Positions 22,522-34,931 of a DNA stretch of 64,000 nucleotides are shown piece by piece. Positions within the stretch are counted from its first letter, which is position 1. Each line of letters starts with the position of its first letter. The position numbers and the translations under genes were made by a program. The notes below the pieces were generated by a model. The model was not told the DNA's origin and made no database searches. It was given only the letters and a program-made list of their open reading frames with translations. The stretch lies in NCBI GenBank assembly GCA_905250075.1, contig CAJNOP010000078.1:186001-250000 (forward strand), read 5' to 3'. The DNA comes from Rotaria sp. Silwood1. Lineage: Eukaryota; Rotifera; Eurotatoria; Philodinida; Philodinidae.

Positions 22522-25500
22522 TTTTATTTTATCTTTCTATTTTACAAAAGATATCGTATTTCACCATATACTTTTATCATTCTTTATCATATTAACGCAC
22601 ATTTTTATCATATACAAGCATTATTTTGCTTTTTATTAACACATACGAGTTTATTCGGAAATCATTCGATCAGTTTTTTTTTTGTTAAATTTTTTGTTTA
22701 TTTAGTATTCAAGAATCTGTTGTCACTCTGTTGCTAGAGTGTTGAATCATCTTGCTTTCGGAACTCTTCTGTACTCAATGTTTTCGTTATATTTACAACA
22801 GAGTCTTATTGTCTATTAATTACTGAAAAATAAAAGACTTATAACTTTAAAAAAAAACGATTTTCAATCTTGATATTAAGTACTCAAGTAATTCTCGTCA
22901 TTATTTTAAATATTTTGTCTCCATGTTGTTGATACTACTTTGGAGAAAACCTTAGAGAATTTTGACTGACAGAGCTAAGAGTAGTTACGATTAACGTTAT
23001 TTTCCTAATAGTTCGACTTAATACGTGCATATCTTAAGTATTAAAATTTGTTTGAATAATAAATATGTTTATATTGTTACTGATACCGTTGCATAGAAAC
23101 GAAAATCGATAAGAAATTTATAATATAATTATTATTCTTTTCAATAGTTTATTCGATATTCTGTTGGTATTTAGCTTTATTATTACTTATTAAAATTTGT
23201 TTTCATTGATCATTTACTAAACAAGTCAAATATTCTATCCACTTATTTTCTCTACCGTATTTTGTTCAACTTCCAAGAAAATTTTTCATGGTTTTGTCGG
23301 ATAGAACAGATCAGAATAATAGATTACACAGGAAGAACACAAGAAACGGAAAATTTGTACTTTTCTCCACTGTGAATCCACATCCTAGACAGATATATTA
23401 ATCACCTATATGCTTCTGAAGTTACGGTTTTAGGTTAGCCGTCTACTGCAAAGACAAAACACTTTTTTGTTTAAAGGCCAAAATGGTACGAATAGAATCG
23501 ATATAAATAAACTTGCGTTCTTCAATAGATACTATATGAGACAATGTCTTCGACAAGCGAAAACAACACTGAATCAAAACACGATGAAGGAGATATTAAG
23601 TGCTGATACTAACTAATCTTGATCAAATCTATTAACTTTCATCAAGAGGAAACAAGCTGACCTCAATGTCTGAAATCACATAAAATCGCCAACACTCATT
23701 ACTCTTGGATTTTAAAGTTAACTTCGCAGAATTTTCGATATTCAATAAGACAAAAACAAGAATATCATATTCTAATATGGTTCTTGTTGATTGGACCACA
23801 AAAAGAAAGTAAACTAACAATAATTTCTGAGATTTATTTTTCCATAGAGAAATTATAACGGTTTTACGTTAATATTTATCATTCTACTGAATAATTCATG
23901 ATTTAACTGATGTAAATAGCTGTGTACACGAACAAGAAAAAACAGAGTGATTCATTGGCCTCTTTGTGACTTCGAATGATTTTTGCAATTTCTGATGAGT
24001 TTTATTGATATATGCAACATTAACGGTTCTAATGATGATTCAAATGTACTACACTACGTGTTACTAGAGATGTATTAATTCCAATTTTAGTCTAACTGCG
24101 ATCGAAACCGGTTAAAGATGTGAAGCTACTGTTATATAAACAGTTACCTTATCGGTTGTTGGGTGTGAGGAGTTGCGAATCTGTCCGAAACACGGACCCG
24201 TCAGGATCCAAAATTTAATTTATTTTCGGATCATTTAGCTTTGATTATTTCGTCAGAGCAAGTTTATTATAAGAAAATAACGATTTTTTTAATGAGGTTG
24301 GACAACAGGTATTTGGAGTCAAGGAATCTCTATGTGTAATCAAGTTCTCAAAAAGTCCATGCTGAAAATTAGCAGTTCGATCGATTTTAAGCGCAGAATC
24401 GAAATTGGAGCCAATGAATTCCGAGACTAAGATCAGTGAGCGGCTTACTATAAATTGATATAATTGTCGGTTGAAGCATAGGGACGCTAAGGATTATGGC
24501 AGTAAGTGCATGCAGAATACAGCGAATGCTGTTCTTTTCATATAGGTGGCATCTTTTACTGTGATGGTATTTGAAAATCCAATATCTTGCTAGTAATGTG
24601 CAAGAATGCAGTCATACGCATCAGGGATACACTCATTAAACTTGGTTAGTGTTAAAACAACTGATAAGCTCTACAGAATAGCTTTGATATTCTCTTAAAG
24701 TACGCTTAAGTTCAGAGGTTTCGATTATTCTCGTTGAGCTTTCAAAAAAGTTAAAGTAGTTTCATTGTGCTTAACCCTTTGAGGACGATGGGACACATGT
24801 TATCTCATCTATTTTCCACTTGCGAAAATGTTGATTCTTCATAAGGGTATCAGAATCTGTAAGATAAAAGGTCGTCCGATCTATCATCTCATGCATATAC
24901 TTTTTCTATTTCTTTCTACTACTATACACTATCTTCATGATACGAGCCTCTCTTTTCTTGATGTATTATCATTAGGTTTTTATTTAATCATTTTGAGTTT
25001 AAAAAAAAAGTCATATAATATATATTTAAAATTTGTTCTTATTCATTGAAATAATAGTTTATCGATTATTTATAATAACTATTAATCGAAATAAAAAATA
25101 AAAATTTGATAAATTTAACTCTTGACTAACCACTAATTTCTTTTTTTCAAAAATATTTTATCCTTGTGATGATTCATTAGTCCTATGATTTATTTAAATC
25201 AACAAAGAAAATTATCAATCAACAGAAAACTAAAAGTATTTTTTATCTTTAAAAAAATAAAATTTACATCAATGCTAATTTAATTTTTCGTCAGATTCAA
25301 TTCGATTATGACTATCGATGACACTTTAACTTTACGTTTAACTTAACATTGAAAAAAAAATCAAAAATAAAGAAAAAACTTTTTTCAACATTTGCTTTTT
25401 ATTCATAGGAATTGATTTAGATAAATTTTCAAAGTTTTATCGAAGATTTTCAGAGTTGAAGAATCCAAATCTGAAGTCAATTCTTTCGAAATGTTCACTT

Positions 25501-28500
25501 TCCTTTTTTGTGACTAAAAAGATTTCTTTTGTAAAAAGTGAAACTGAAAAATTTGAAAAATCTATTATATGCAAATGTTGATAAAAATCTCTACTTTAAT
25601 TTGAACTATTTTATCAAAATATTTTTAAATTTAAAGTTCCACCCTTAATCGTGACTAATTTAGTAAACATGACTTTTTTCGAATTGATAATAATTTATTC
25701 GTGATCAACAGTGATTTGATTATTTTGAAAATAAAATTTTTATTGAAATTATATTTATTAATCAATTTGATGATCTTTATTCATATACAAATCACCTTAC
25801 AACTAGTTTTTATAGCAAACTATTACAACAAACACATTAATATGTTAAAATATTTACCGAAAATAAAACTCCTTTGATTATATTTATTCATAGACAATGG
25901 AGTTAAACTATATTATTGTTCTTTCTACTTCGTTTAATTCAAAGTTCAATAAAGTTACGATGTTTAATAATAATAATCCAAAGAGTTAAATATGATCTAT
26001 ATTTATCATCGATATTATCTTTATAATCAACGTTTTATTTACTTATTGAAATAACAAATATTATTTTTACAGCTTTCAACTCGATTGAATGTAATGTTAT
26101 TTATCATAATAATACTTGATCAGTTCGAAAAATATCTCACAGAATGAAAAAAATTGTTCACTAATTTGAAGATTATAAATAATAGGTATATATATATATA
26201 AAGAGTGATAGACGAAAGAAAAAAGGCTCAAGTCATAAAAAGAAGATGATCAACTTTAATCTAGATAATAATTACACAACACAAAACGGATAGTCAAAAG
26301 TTAACACTGTTACATTTTTGACAGAGTTTTTTCAATTATATCGAAAGAGTTGACAGCTAGAAAGTTTGTTTATCCCATAAGAATGAGTTTTTTTTTATTG
26401 AATTCTCGTACTTCTTGGAAAATTTAATAATCGCGAAAGGTTATTACATAAAAAGATCTATTTTCTTCGATATTCGCTAGTATAATTCTTATTTTTTTAT
26501 AAAAATATTTCTCCAAATGCGCAGAGACGAACAAGTCAAACGTTTTTCCATCACAACTCAAATCAATTGATAAGTTTTTATTAAAATTTTTTTTAATCAA
26601 GTCAAGTTAAATTCAATTTTAAGTGATTGTTTTTTTAAATATTCTATTCTTAGTGAAAATCTTCAATTATCAAAATTTTCATTTTTACCAAAAGAAAAAT
26701 GATTTCATAGCAAAGTTTAACAATAACACAAAAAAAGTAGATGAAAATAACAGTCATTTATACAGATTTTCGTTACGGAAGGGCAGCAGAAATTTTCTCA
26801 GTTAAGATTATTTTAAAAATATGACAAAGATCAACAATGTAAAACTGATGCCCGTAATAGATAGTTAAATGAAAATTAAAAATAATCAATATTTAATTAT
26901 TTTACATACTTTTAATTAGCACTGTTGATAGATACATATCAGTTTTATATATTCAATGATATACACTTATTAGAAGAATTTTACTAGATTAGTCAAACAT
27001 ATTGAATATAAGAGGGTCTATTGTTTCATTCTTAATTATATTATAAATATTCACTTTTTTGTTAGTGCATTGAGTTATTCATTTCAAAATAGTTATATAC
27101 AATGAGAATATTCAACCATATTTCAGATTACTAAAACGTTATAGTTAAGTGACAATAAATAAGATTATTGATAGACTACTAAAAAATTCACAAGGATAAA
27201 TGTCGATAAACAAACATTGATGTAAAAAGTGGTCGAAAAGTGTTTCAAATGATTATGAATACCATAGGAAATACTGTTCTGTTTCGGATAATAATAATAT
27301 TAGAATAGAAATCAAACATAAATCAAGAGATGATACATAAGAAAAAAACGTTTTTTTTTTTCAAATTTTTCATTTAACATCTGTAAATCATAAACTATCT
27401 ATGTATTCCATAGCATTCATAATAGTATCATAATATTATTCGACATAATAATCTACACAACGTTGAATCGCAATTGTTTTGACCTACTTCAATCTTGCAA
27501 CTAAACCTCTATCTATTGCTTATCACTATTACTGATTGTTACAAATTCAGATAAATTGAATTATAAGAAAAACACAACAATGAACTATAAATACTGAGAG
27601 TCACCATTGATGAAAAATATCGCTTTTTTCCCTATACTTTTCTCGACCTTTTTCCAGCACACTGTAGGAATTCGTTTATTTTTGACAATATTATCTTCAC
27701 TAATATTTCCTCCATATTTCTATTCAATGGAAACTTGTGGAAAAGCTATACTGATTTTATTCTTTCTGCAAGGTATTTCAATTTTTCTCGATGGTAAACA
27801 CGATCTACACGAAGATTCAACCCGACTTTCACGCTAGACAAGAGACATTATGGCAGGATTTAGCGTCAAATCAAGTCAGACTCGATGTATCTTGCCCATT
27901 GTGCTGATAATAAGGTCACCACCTATGTGCATTCTCTCTATTGGTTCATTGATGGGTCAACATTCGATCACTATACAGTTAGACGTTCTCACTTAATAAT
28001 CAATAGTCGTTGCTGAGGTACTCTATTCTCTTTTCTCACTTCTTTCTTCTAAATATTTCCTCTCTCGTATATAAGCTGGTCTTCTGTATGAAATGGACAG
28101 AACTTAGGAGATGAAGTAGTATCCCATGCAAATAATCGTTCGAGGGAAGAATCAAGTTTCGATATAAAAACGAAAGTTCATCAACTGTAGAGTAAGTTGG
28201 AAACAATGCAATAAAGTACAAAATATCCTTAGCGACAAATATCAAGAAAAATAAGTTATTTTCTGGAGAATATAATTCTATACCGGAAGGTATGTTACTC
28301 AGCCAGTTTCAGGAAAAGTTTTCTTAGTTAGGAAATTCAAAATATGATTTCCGATGCTAAAATCGAATTTTTTGAAGAAAAAAAAGTCAAATTGATAATA
28401 AGCGTAAAAAACTGTATCTCATAATGCATTGGTATCGCTTGACAATCCATAAAAAAATGAACATAATTCTCTTTCATAGAAATAATCATTAAAATGTTTA

Positions 28501-28901
28501 TTTGTCTATTATGATTTGTATAATATTAGTTTTCTAAGATAATTATTAAAAAAAGTTTTTTTATCATCTATAAATGAAAATTTCTATGATGATATTTATC
28601 ATCAATGAAAATAAAAAAATCTATTATAAAAGATTAGAATTAAATGATAAAACATAGTTTGACATTAATAATAAAATGTTTGTTAATCCTATTTAAATCG
28701 ACTAAAAATAAAACTAAATGAAAATAGTAATGTTTCAAATGATTGTAAAAGTAAAGATTAGATTTTGTTTTTGATTGTTATTTTAATTCGTAGGTCATAT
28801 TGAGATTAATAATTATTTATTTTTTGTTTTTAATCTAAGAATAAATAGGAAAGAAAAAATTGATCTATTGGTATAATATTTATTGAAATATTTATTTGAT
28901 A
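22522..28901. other. 6.4 kb AT-rich region without supported genes
   Basis: Mostly 70-80 percent A+T with long A and T runs. Short open frames (23632, 24828, 26623, 27607, 28036) lack domains, splice context or codon bias. A less AT-rich island at about 24050-24530 (with ACCGGTT and ACGGACCCGTCAGGATCC) could be a mobile-element relic but no termini were found. Confidence 0.5.
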
Positions 28902-29605
28902 ATGTATCGTTTAATCTTAACATACATTAATATAATATTATTTATATATTTATTATTAGTTGGATCAATTGATAGTAGACGAACTCTTAGAAATTATATT
29001 GTATATAATCAATATTTATCACAATTTAGACAAAATCAATTTTCAGTTTATGATCAATCAGAAAAAAATTTACTTTGTCGAATTGAATCATCATCTGAAT
29101 ATTCATTTAATAGATTAAATAATCTTATTCTTTATCCATTTAATCAAACAATAGCTTCAATTAATAATCTTTGGTCACCATATAGTAATATATATATATT
29201 TATTTATTTAAGGAAAAATATTTTTTCATAAATATATTTCTAATAGTGTATCAAGCCCATATGAATATATTAGATGTTAAATTAAATAAATGGATGACTG
29301 GTCAAATATATCAAAGTTATAGTTCACAAGGATTTCAATTTAGAATTGAATATCGAAGAAAATATTATATTATGGAAAACAAAGTTGATTCTTTAATAAC
29401 GGAAATTCGAGATGAGAAAAGATCAAATTATATTTTAACTCGTTTTTATCAAATATCAAATGATATAATATTTTCATCTTCATCTTCATCTTCAAAATAT
29501 AAAATTCAAGTTTATACTAATGATTTACCTCATCCATTATATATGTTGGCACTTTATGCTTTCGATTCTATAAGATTAAATAGAAGAATCATATTTATTC
29601 CATAA
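28902..29605 (+). CDS. Secreted or membrane-anchored protein, possible tubby/LURP-like fold, two exons
   Basis: Two exons, 28902-29184 and 29247-29605, joined by a 62 bp GT-AG intron, give 213 aa. I start at the ATG at 28902. Residues 1-24 are a hydrophobic signal peptide or anchor (LILTYINIILFIYLLLVGSI). The rest has the alternating strand pattern of tubby-C-terminal/LURP-one-like domains: FSVYDQSEKNLLCRI, then MNILDVKLNKWMTGQIY, YYIMENKVDSLITEIRDEKRSNYILTRF and DLPHPLYMLALYAFDSI. Similar short proteins with a YDxx...PxxYxLxLxAxD pattern are, as I recall, known in invertebrates, but the exact family and function are not certain. Codons are strongly AT-biased like other genes here. No stops or frameshifts. 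Confidence 0.7.
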
Positions 29606-30842
29606 ACTAAAATTAATACTCAATTATGACAACTAAGGTAACTTTTTTTTTTTGAGATTTTTATTAAATAAATTATTTTTAACAAATATATTGCCTTATT
29701 GTTTATTTGACACCAATATGTATCAAATTTTAAAATAAAATCGAAAACATATATGCCTTTAACTAAATAACATAATTCATTCTAATCAGTTATTTTAATC
29801 ATTCTTTATATATTAATATGAATTCAATCATCTATTTTGTCATCATTATATTATTATTTTCAGTTAACTTCTTCGAAGATATTATTCTGTAGAATACTAT
29901 AGAGAGATATATTATATTGAGATTAAACTGGATATTATTTTTATAGGACACTACAAAAGTGTTTTAGTTCAGTTCTACTAAAGTAAAAATTTGAGTACTA
30001 GTATTATATTATTATGCTTAGACATATTTTTAGGATTATGTGCAAAAGTTTAGCGTTTCAAATCTTATGCATCTTTGGAGTTTTTCATTTCTTTCAGAGT
30101 AGTTACATACCATTATCGATATAACTTTTGAACGGTGACACAAACAATGTCGTATTATGATTTAACGTGTCAATACAATTTTTTAATCAATGGTTAAATT
30201 CAATGTAGGGCAACATTAAACTGTCTCACGGCAGTCTAAATCCAACTCATCTCTCTTATCGATGAATGAATAATCCAACGCTTTCGAAGTCTGTTTCGCA
30301 ATGAGAGGGTTCAAAACTGACATTCAACATAGTATTTGACCACTCTCAAAAGAATGAAAATATTGCAAACATCCATAAGATTTGAAAGGTTAAAATTCTG
30401 CACATAATTCTAAATATGTCTAACCAATATAATATAATACTTCTACTAAATTTACGGCTTTTTTTGATTAAAAAAAACTCATCTTTATAATTGTCAAGTA
30501 AAATAATTATGGAAAATGCTTTCAATGTTTTTTGTCTTTTATAAATTAATAAAAAACTCAAGCAAAACAGACAGAAAATAAATCTGATGAAGATTCAATT
30601 ATTGATCTTTGAAGAATCTAACGAATAAATTTGAATAATCTTTATCTTTGAAAATGTTACAGAAAATTTTGCTTAAACATTTTTTTCTATGAAAATACTT
30701 TTTTGATTAAAGAATAAATCCATAATAGATCGCTGATAATACTTAGGTTCAATCGAATTCTTATGAAAAATAATCATTGAATTTTTCGAAAAAAACTTTA
30801 ATTCTTTATCGATTTTCATATTATGGTTTTATTTGAAGACAA
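29606..30842. other. Intergenic up to the assembly gap
   Basis: AT-rich sequence, no supported gene. The 71-codon minus frame at 30346-30561 has no recognisable features. Confidence 0.45.
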
Positions 30843-30942
30843 NNNNNNNNNNNNNNNNNNNNNNNNNNNNNNNNNNNNNNNNNNNNNNNNNNNNNNNNNN
30901 NNNNNNNNNNNNNNNNNNNNNNNNNNNNNNNNNNNNNNNNNN
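30843..30942. other. Assembly gap (100 N)
   Basis: A run of exactly 100 N, the conventional length for a gap of unknown size. Any frame crossing it is meaningless. Confidence 0.99.
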
Positions 30943-31335
30943 ATTTTCGAATCCGGGCAGGAGATAATGTAAAAAAGTGGTTTTTGGGATGGTATTCGGC
31001 CAGAAATCCCAACTTTTTGGTCGATGAGGCTATCAAAAACTTATACCATTGGATAGAGCGTAAAATTCTGCATCTAGCACAAGCGAAAAGGGGAACAGCA
31101 CAGGTGTATGCGCGAATCGGGACAGGAATTACATGTTTTCCGAATTCGTCACATAGTGCGAAAATCAGTTTTTTGGTGGTAGACCCTATTTTATGGTCGA
31201 CGAGCTTGGTCGAAGTTGTTACCATTCGATAGATAATTAAATTCTGCATTCAGCACAATCGAGTAGGAAGACAGCACAGATGTAGGGGCGAATAAAGACA
31301 GGAAATACGCGAATCTGGTGCTAACATTACTTACG
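30943..31335. repeat. Satellite-like direct repeat, unit about 178 bp
   Basis: Two diverged units are visible: TTTTTGGTCGATGAGGC...TATACCATTGGATAGAGCGTAAAATTCTGCAT (from about 31013) and TTTATGGTCGACGAGCT...TTACCATTCGATAGATAATTAAATTCTGCAT (from about 31190). Each ends in AGCACAG-TGTA-G-GCGAAT-GACAGGAA. The array runs into the assembly gap, which probably exists because of this repetition. Confidence 0.75.
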
Positions 31336-31361
31336 TCAAATTGATCCTTTTTCTATCCAGT

Positions 31362-31997
31362 TCATGCCTCATAATCTTCATCCGACATTGCTGAATCGCG
31401 GAAATTGAGACAAGGAGATCGACTCACTTCTCGAATAAGAGTGAGTAGATCATCAACTAGATCAATGAGCGTATCATTCGAAAGAGCGACCTTTAGTTGT
31501 TTTCGATTAGTCATATTGATTACTTCCTCAGGATCAAGTCGCATAGAGGATAATAAGTGCTTGCAACAACAGCGAACACCATGTGGGACATACAACTTGT
31601 GAATTATGAGTAAGTCAAGACGAGCAGATTGAGGCATGGTAATCATGTCGAACAGCTCGTCTCATTCCTTTCGACAAATGACACAAATACTCTGGCTGGA
31701 TCCAGCATAAATCACATTGCCTAATGCCAATTCATTATCATTTTCGCTCGTTATTGTGTCCATTGGCTCGACATCACCACTGTCGGGCGTGACAGAAATA
31801 CCAGATTCGATAAGAGACGCTTTCAATTCATAAAAGTCTTTCTCAAAAGATGAGCACAGAAATAAATTATTCTTGTCAACAGCAGTACCTTTTTCTCGGA
31901 GAAATTCATGAAACCAAACATAGGAAGATGAAGACAACGATCGACATTGTGATGGATTATTCCATTTCTGACATAATACGCATTTCACCTTGAGCAT
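31362..31997 (-). pseudogene. N-terminal zinc-knuckle fragment of a DDE_Tnp_4-type (PIF/Harbinger-like) transposase protein
   Basis: One minus-strand frame runs from the ATG at 31997 to the stop at 31362 with a single in-frame TGA at about 31662. It begins with CVLCQKW, contains FLCSSFEKDFYE, then CVICRKE just before the TGA, and continues ARLDLLIIHKLYVPHGVRCCCKHL and MSDEDYEA. This layout (Cys pairs, a VPxGxRCCxxHL segment, an SDEDY segment) is what I recall from N-terminal regions of invertebrate proteins with a DDE_Tnp_4 nuclease domain. The nuclease domain that should follow SDEDY is absent: the frame ends there. I therefore call a 5' fragment of a dead transposable element gene. The family assignment is from memory and needs a search. 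Confidence 0.55.
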
Positions 31998-31999
31998 CT

Positions 32000-33771
32000 T
32001 GCAGCAAGTTGAGAATCGTAGGTAATAATATACTCTGACTCAATTTAAAAACAGAACCGAAGACAAACAGTACCCCATCCTTACTCATTATCACTTTGCT
32101 TGCGCACTGGCAGAGAAAGAGCACATAACAATGAATACGATACACAAAAAAAACAGTATGGAATTTGATAAAATGGTCTACATGACGTAGAATAATCAAC
32201 GCACAATCTTTGTTTGAGAGTAAGGAAGAAAAAGAAGGAGAAATTAGAAAAAGAGAGGAACTTGAGTGTATAAAAGTATAATGCACAAACTTGGAATAAA
32301 CATATAAAGCACGAGACCATAGCCATAAATTCCGAACTAGATTTTTTAAAATGCGATCTGAATCTTATGAGAACATCGATGAAGTGCCTTGGAATGACCT
32401 TCTTATTCGAAAATGAAATCAAAGCGCGAAATTCTAGATAATGCTCCGATTAATGTGCTACAATATGCTCTCGATCGACCCACAATGCACTACTTCAATC
32501 GATGTATGATTTCACAAATTGAACAATACGCTACGAAGACATAGAATTGATCTCATTGTTGACTGAAATCAAAGTGTATTCGACTAAGGACTACGTACTA
32601 AGGATGAATCATCTTGTTCTAATTTGATTCGAAGTGAAAAAATGTAAAAAAAGAAGATTCAATCAGAAATGTCAAAAACGGTATATATCGATGGTGTATC
32701 GCTTGGCTCTATTTTCGGCACTTATCTTTTTTTCAATCTGATTAGTGCACTTAGTAGTGGATATGTGAGGGCAGTTTTCTAGAAAGTCTCAAGTTTGTTC
32801 AATGAGTCATTGGGAAGAAATTACGATTTTTTCAAAGTCATAAATATTGCATGACCACATAATCTACGTCTTGTTGTCTATGATTCTATTTATTAAAAGC
32901 AGTATATGATATCGATACCAGAGCTCTTTGATAGAGGAATAACACTTACATCAAACCTAGTGACTATCGTTCAAATGAATAAAATAATAAAAAAACTTTG
33001 ATGACTCCTTATATGTGAGAATACTCATCCCGTCAGAAATCAAATCTTCCATTGTAATCCATATTTTACGAGTATTAAACCCCCAAACCAAATATGCAGA
33101 AATGTGCAGTAACTTGTGCCCTTTCATGTAGTATATATTAGAGTTCAATCCAGGGGAGCCAGATTTTGGCCCTTATCCGGCGGGATCCTTTGACAACCAT
33201 TGATGTACATGTAGTGAAAGAAATCTTTAATTATCTTTATTTTTTATATTATTATTATTATTATTATTCACCCAGACTATTATTTTGTATGAAACAAGAT
33301 AACGAGCTTCATTGAACATATTATTCATTGTTCAATAAATCTAATTTGGATATTTGCTTGGAAACAATTGGCGTGACAAATAGTTCTATTTGTATATTTT
33401 ATTCGTGTAAATCAAAATATGTTACCTCATATTCCATCAAAAACATGAGATGAAACTAGTACACTTCTGATTCAAGAATCAATCATATATTCCTAATCAT
33501 AACGTCATTTATTTTGACAAAGACAACAAGAAGAAAAAAAAGAAATACAATCAATGATTGTAAAAGAATAAAACGAATTATAGTATACAGGTGATTAGAA
33601 CAACAAACATATTAATTCCAACATGAAGTATCAATTTATTTCTTTCAACTATTTTTTTCAAAACAACAAATTCTTCTTTGACTAATTTAAGTTCTTTTTC
33701 GTCTCCTCATGAGGAAAATTGTTGTTTCATTGTAAATCATTAACTTGTTGTTTTAAAATATTATTTTCTTT
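32000..33771. other. No supported gene
   Basis: Overlapping minus frames at 31957-32422 compete in different frames and look artefactual. An (ATT)n microsatellite sits at about 33248-33270. A short GC-rich patch at 33152-33192 (CAGGGGAGCCAGATTTTGGCCC) may be an element end but has no partner. Confidence 0.4.
33590..33771 (-). pseudogene. Disconnected 3' end of the coiled-coil gene (tail anchor)
   Basis: Directly after the stop at 33772 the minus strand repeats the last coil segment (KENNILKQQVNDLQ), is then broken by TGA and a frameshift, and continues as ELKLVKEEFVVLKKIVERNK followed by an 18-residue hydrophobic segment and a stop. Read in pieces it is a plausible coil plus tail anchor. At least two lesions separate it from the upstream frame. 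A short intron could explain part of this, but I find no good splice pair. Confidence 0.45.
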
Positions 33772-34216
33772 TTATAAATGATCAGCTTGTTGTTTTAATA
33801 TATTATTTTCTTTTTGTAATTGATTTTTATCTTCAATAAGACGATTCATTTGGTGTTTTAAATTAGATACTTCTTCTTTCAAATTATTATTTTCAATGGT
33901 CAAATTATCATTTGTCATTGATAAATGACGAAGAGTTTTTTCTAATATTTCATCGGTCTGTTTTTCTTGTTGTTGAAATTGTAACACATTTTGTACTATT
34001 TGTTCTTGTAAAGCAATGTTATCATTTCGAAGTACACTCATCCGTTCAAGTAATACAGAAATACCAACTGATGCATTTGGATGATTCTGTAATAAAAGAT
34101 TAACATTAAAATTTAGTTAAGGTCTTATAAGATTATTTCATAAAGAGTTATTAGCTTACTTGAGGATTATCACCATGGAGTGTACTGGTTGTTTGTATTG
34201 GTCGTTCATCAGTCAT
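33772..34216 (-). CDS. Coiled-coil protein, two exons, 3' end damaged
   Basis: Exon 1 is 34160-34216 (19 codons, MTDERPIQTTSTLHGDNPQ) with a GTAAGC donor; exon 2 is 33772-34086 with a TTACAG acceptor; the product is 123 aa. From about residue 33 it is a continuous coiled coil rich in Gln, Asn, Glu and Leu. The frame stops at TAA, but downstream on the minus strand the sequence continues with a second copy of the KENNILKQQ segment (33775 down to about 33735), another stop, then in a shifted frame a basic helix and a hydrophobic tail (LILHVGINMFVVLITCIL, about 33590-33645). This suggests that the ancestral protein was a longer tail-anchored coiled-coil protein and that this copy is truncated or degenerating. 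I cannot name the family. Confidence 0.6.
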
Positions 34217-34931
34217 TATGAAAAGATACTAGTTTACAATAAAAAAAGAATATGATCATGTCTTCACTAGAAACATTAAGACGAGTTAAGAAATATAGTT
34301 GATTGAAAAGTTAAATTCGGATATAGTCTCAGTTTGAGAAACGAATCAAATTCAGGATACTATTTGAAAAGAGCTTAATTGGCTAACTGAGATGATGAAT
34401 TTCTCTAGAAGAAAAGACATAACAAAGATTGATAGAGACAGGAACTGATGTATTAAAATAACTAATGAAAATGCATACATTTTATTTACCTTAATAATTT
34501 AATGAATTATTAATTTTTTGTGTAAAGAAAATCAAGCTAATATCAGCAGATGCACTTGACGACCTTATTCGAATTTAAATATGATGATAATGGCTTAATA
34601 AACTGTTCAGATAGACTTTATATATCATATTCAATCCTTTGTTTATACGAAAAAAATATAAGTGAAGTATGTATGATAAAAAATGCGGATACAATGAACA
34701 TTTTATTTTATAGTTTTGACAATATATATTAATAACTCTTTTTTCAAAGGATATATTATAGATGTCACCATAATATGTATTTCTGACAAAAATATTCCTC
34801 AGATTCAATTTCGTCTATATTGAACTATTCATTACATGAAGACGTCCAACTGGTTTCCAATAACTTTTATTCATTTAATATTATATCTTGTTCAATCAAA
34901 AATAAAAACAATCTCTAACCATTATCTATTC

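Noticed and set aside
30821..31249. 142-codon minus frame crossing the N run
   Set aside because: It spans the assembly gap and satellite repeats, so it has no meaning as a gene.
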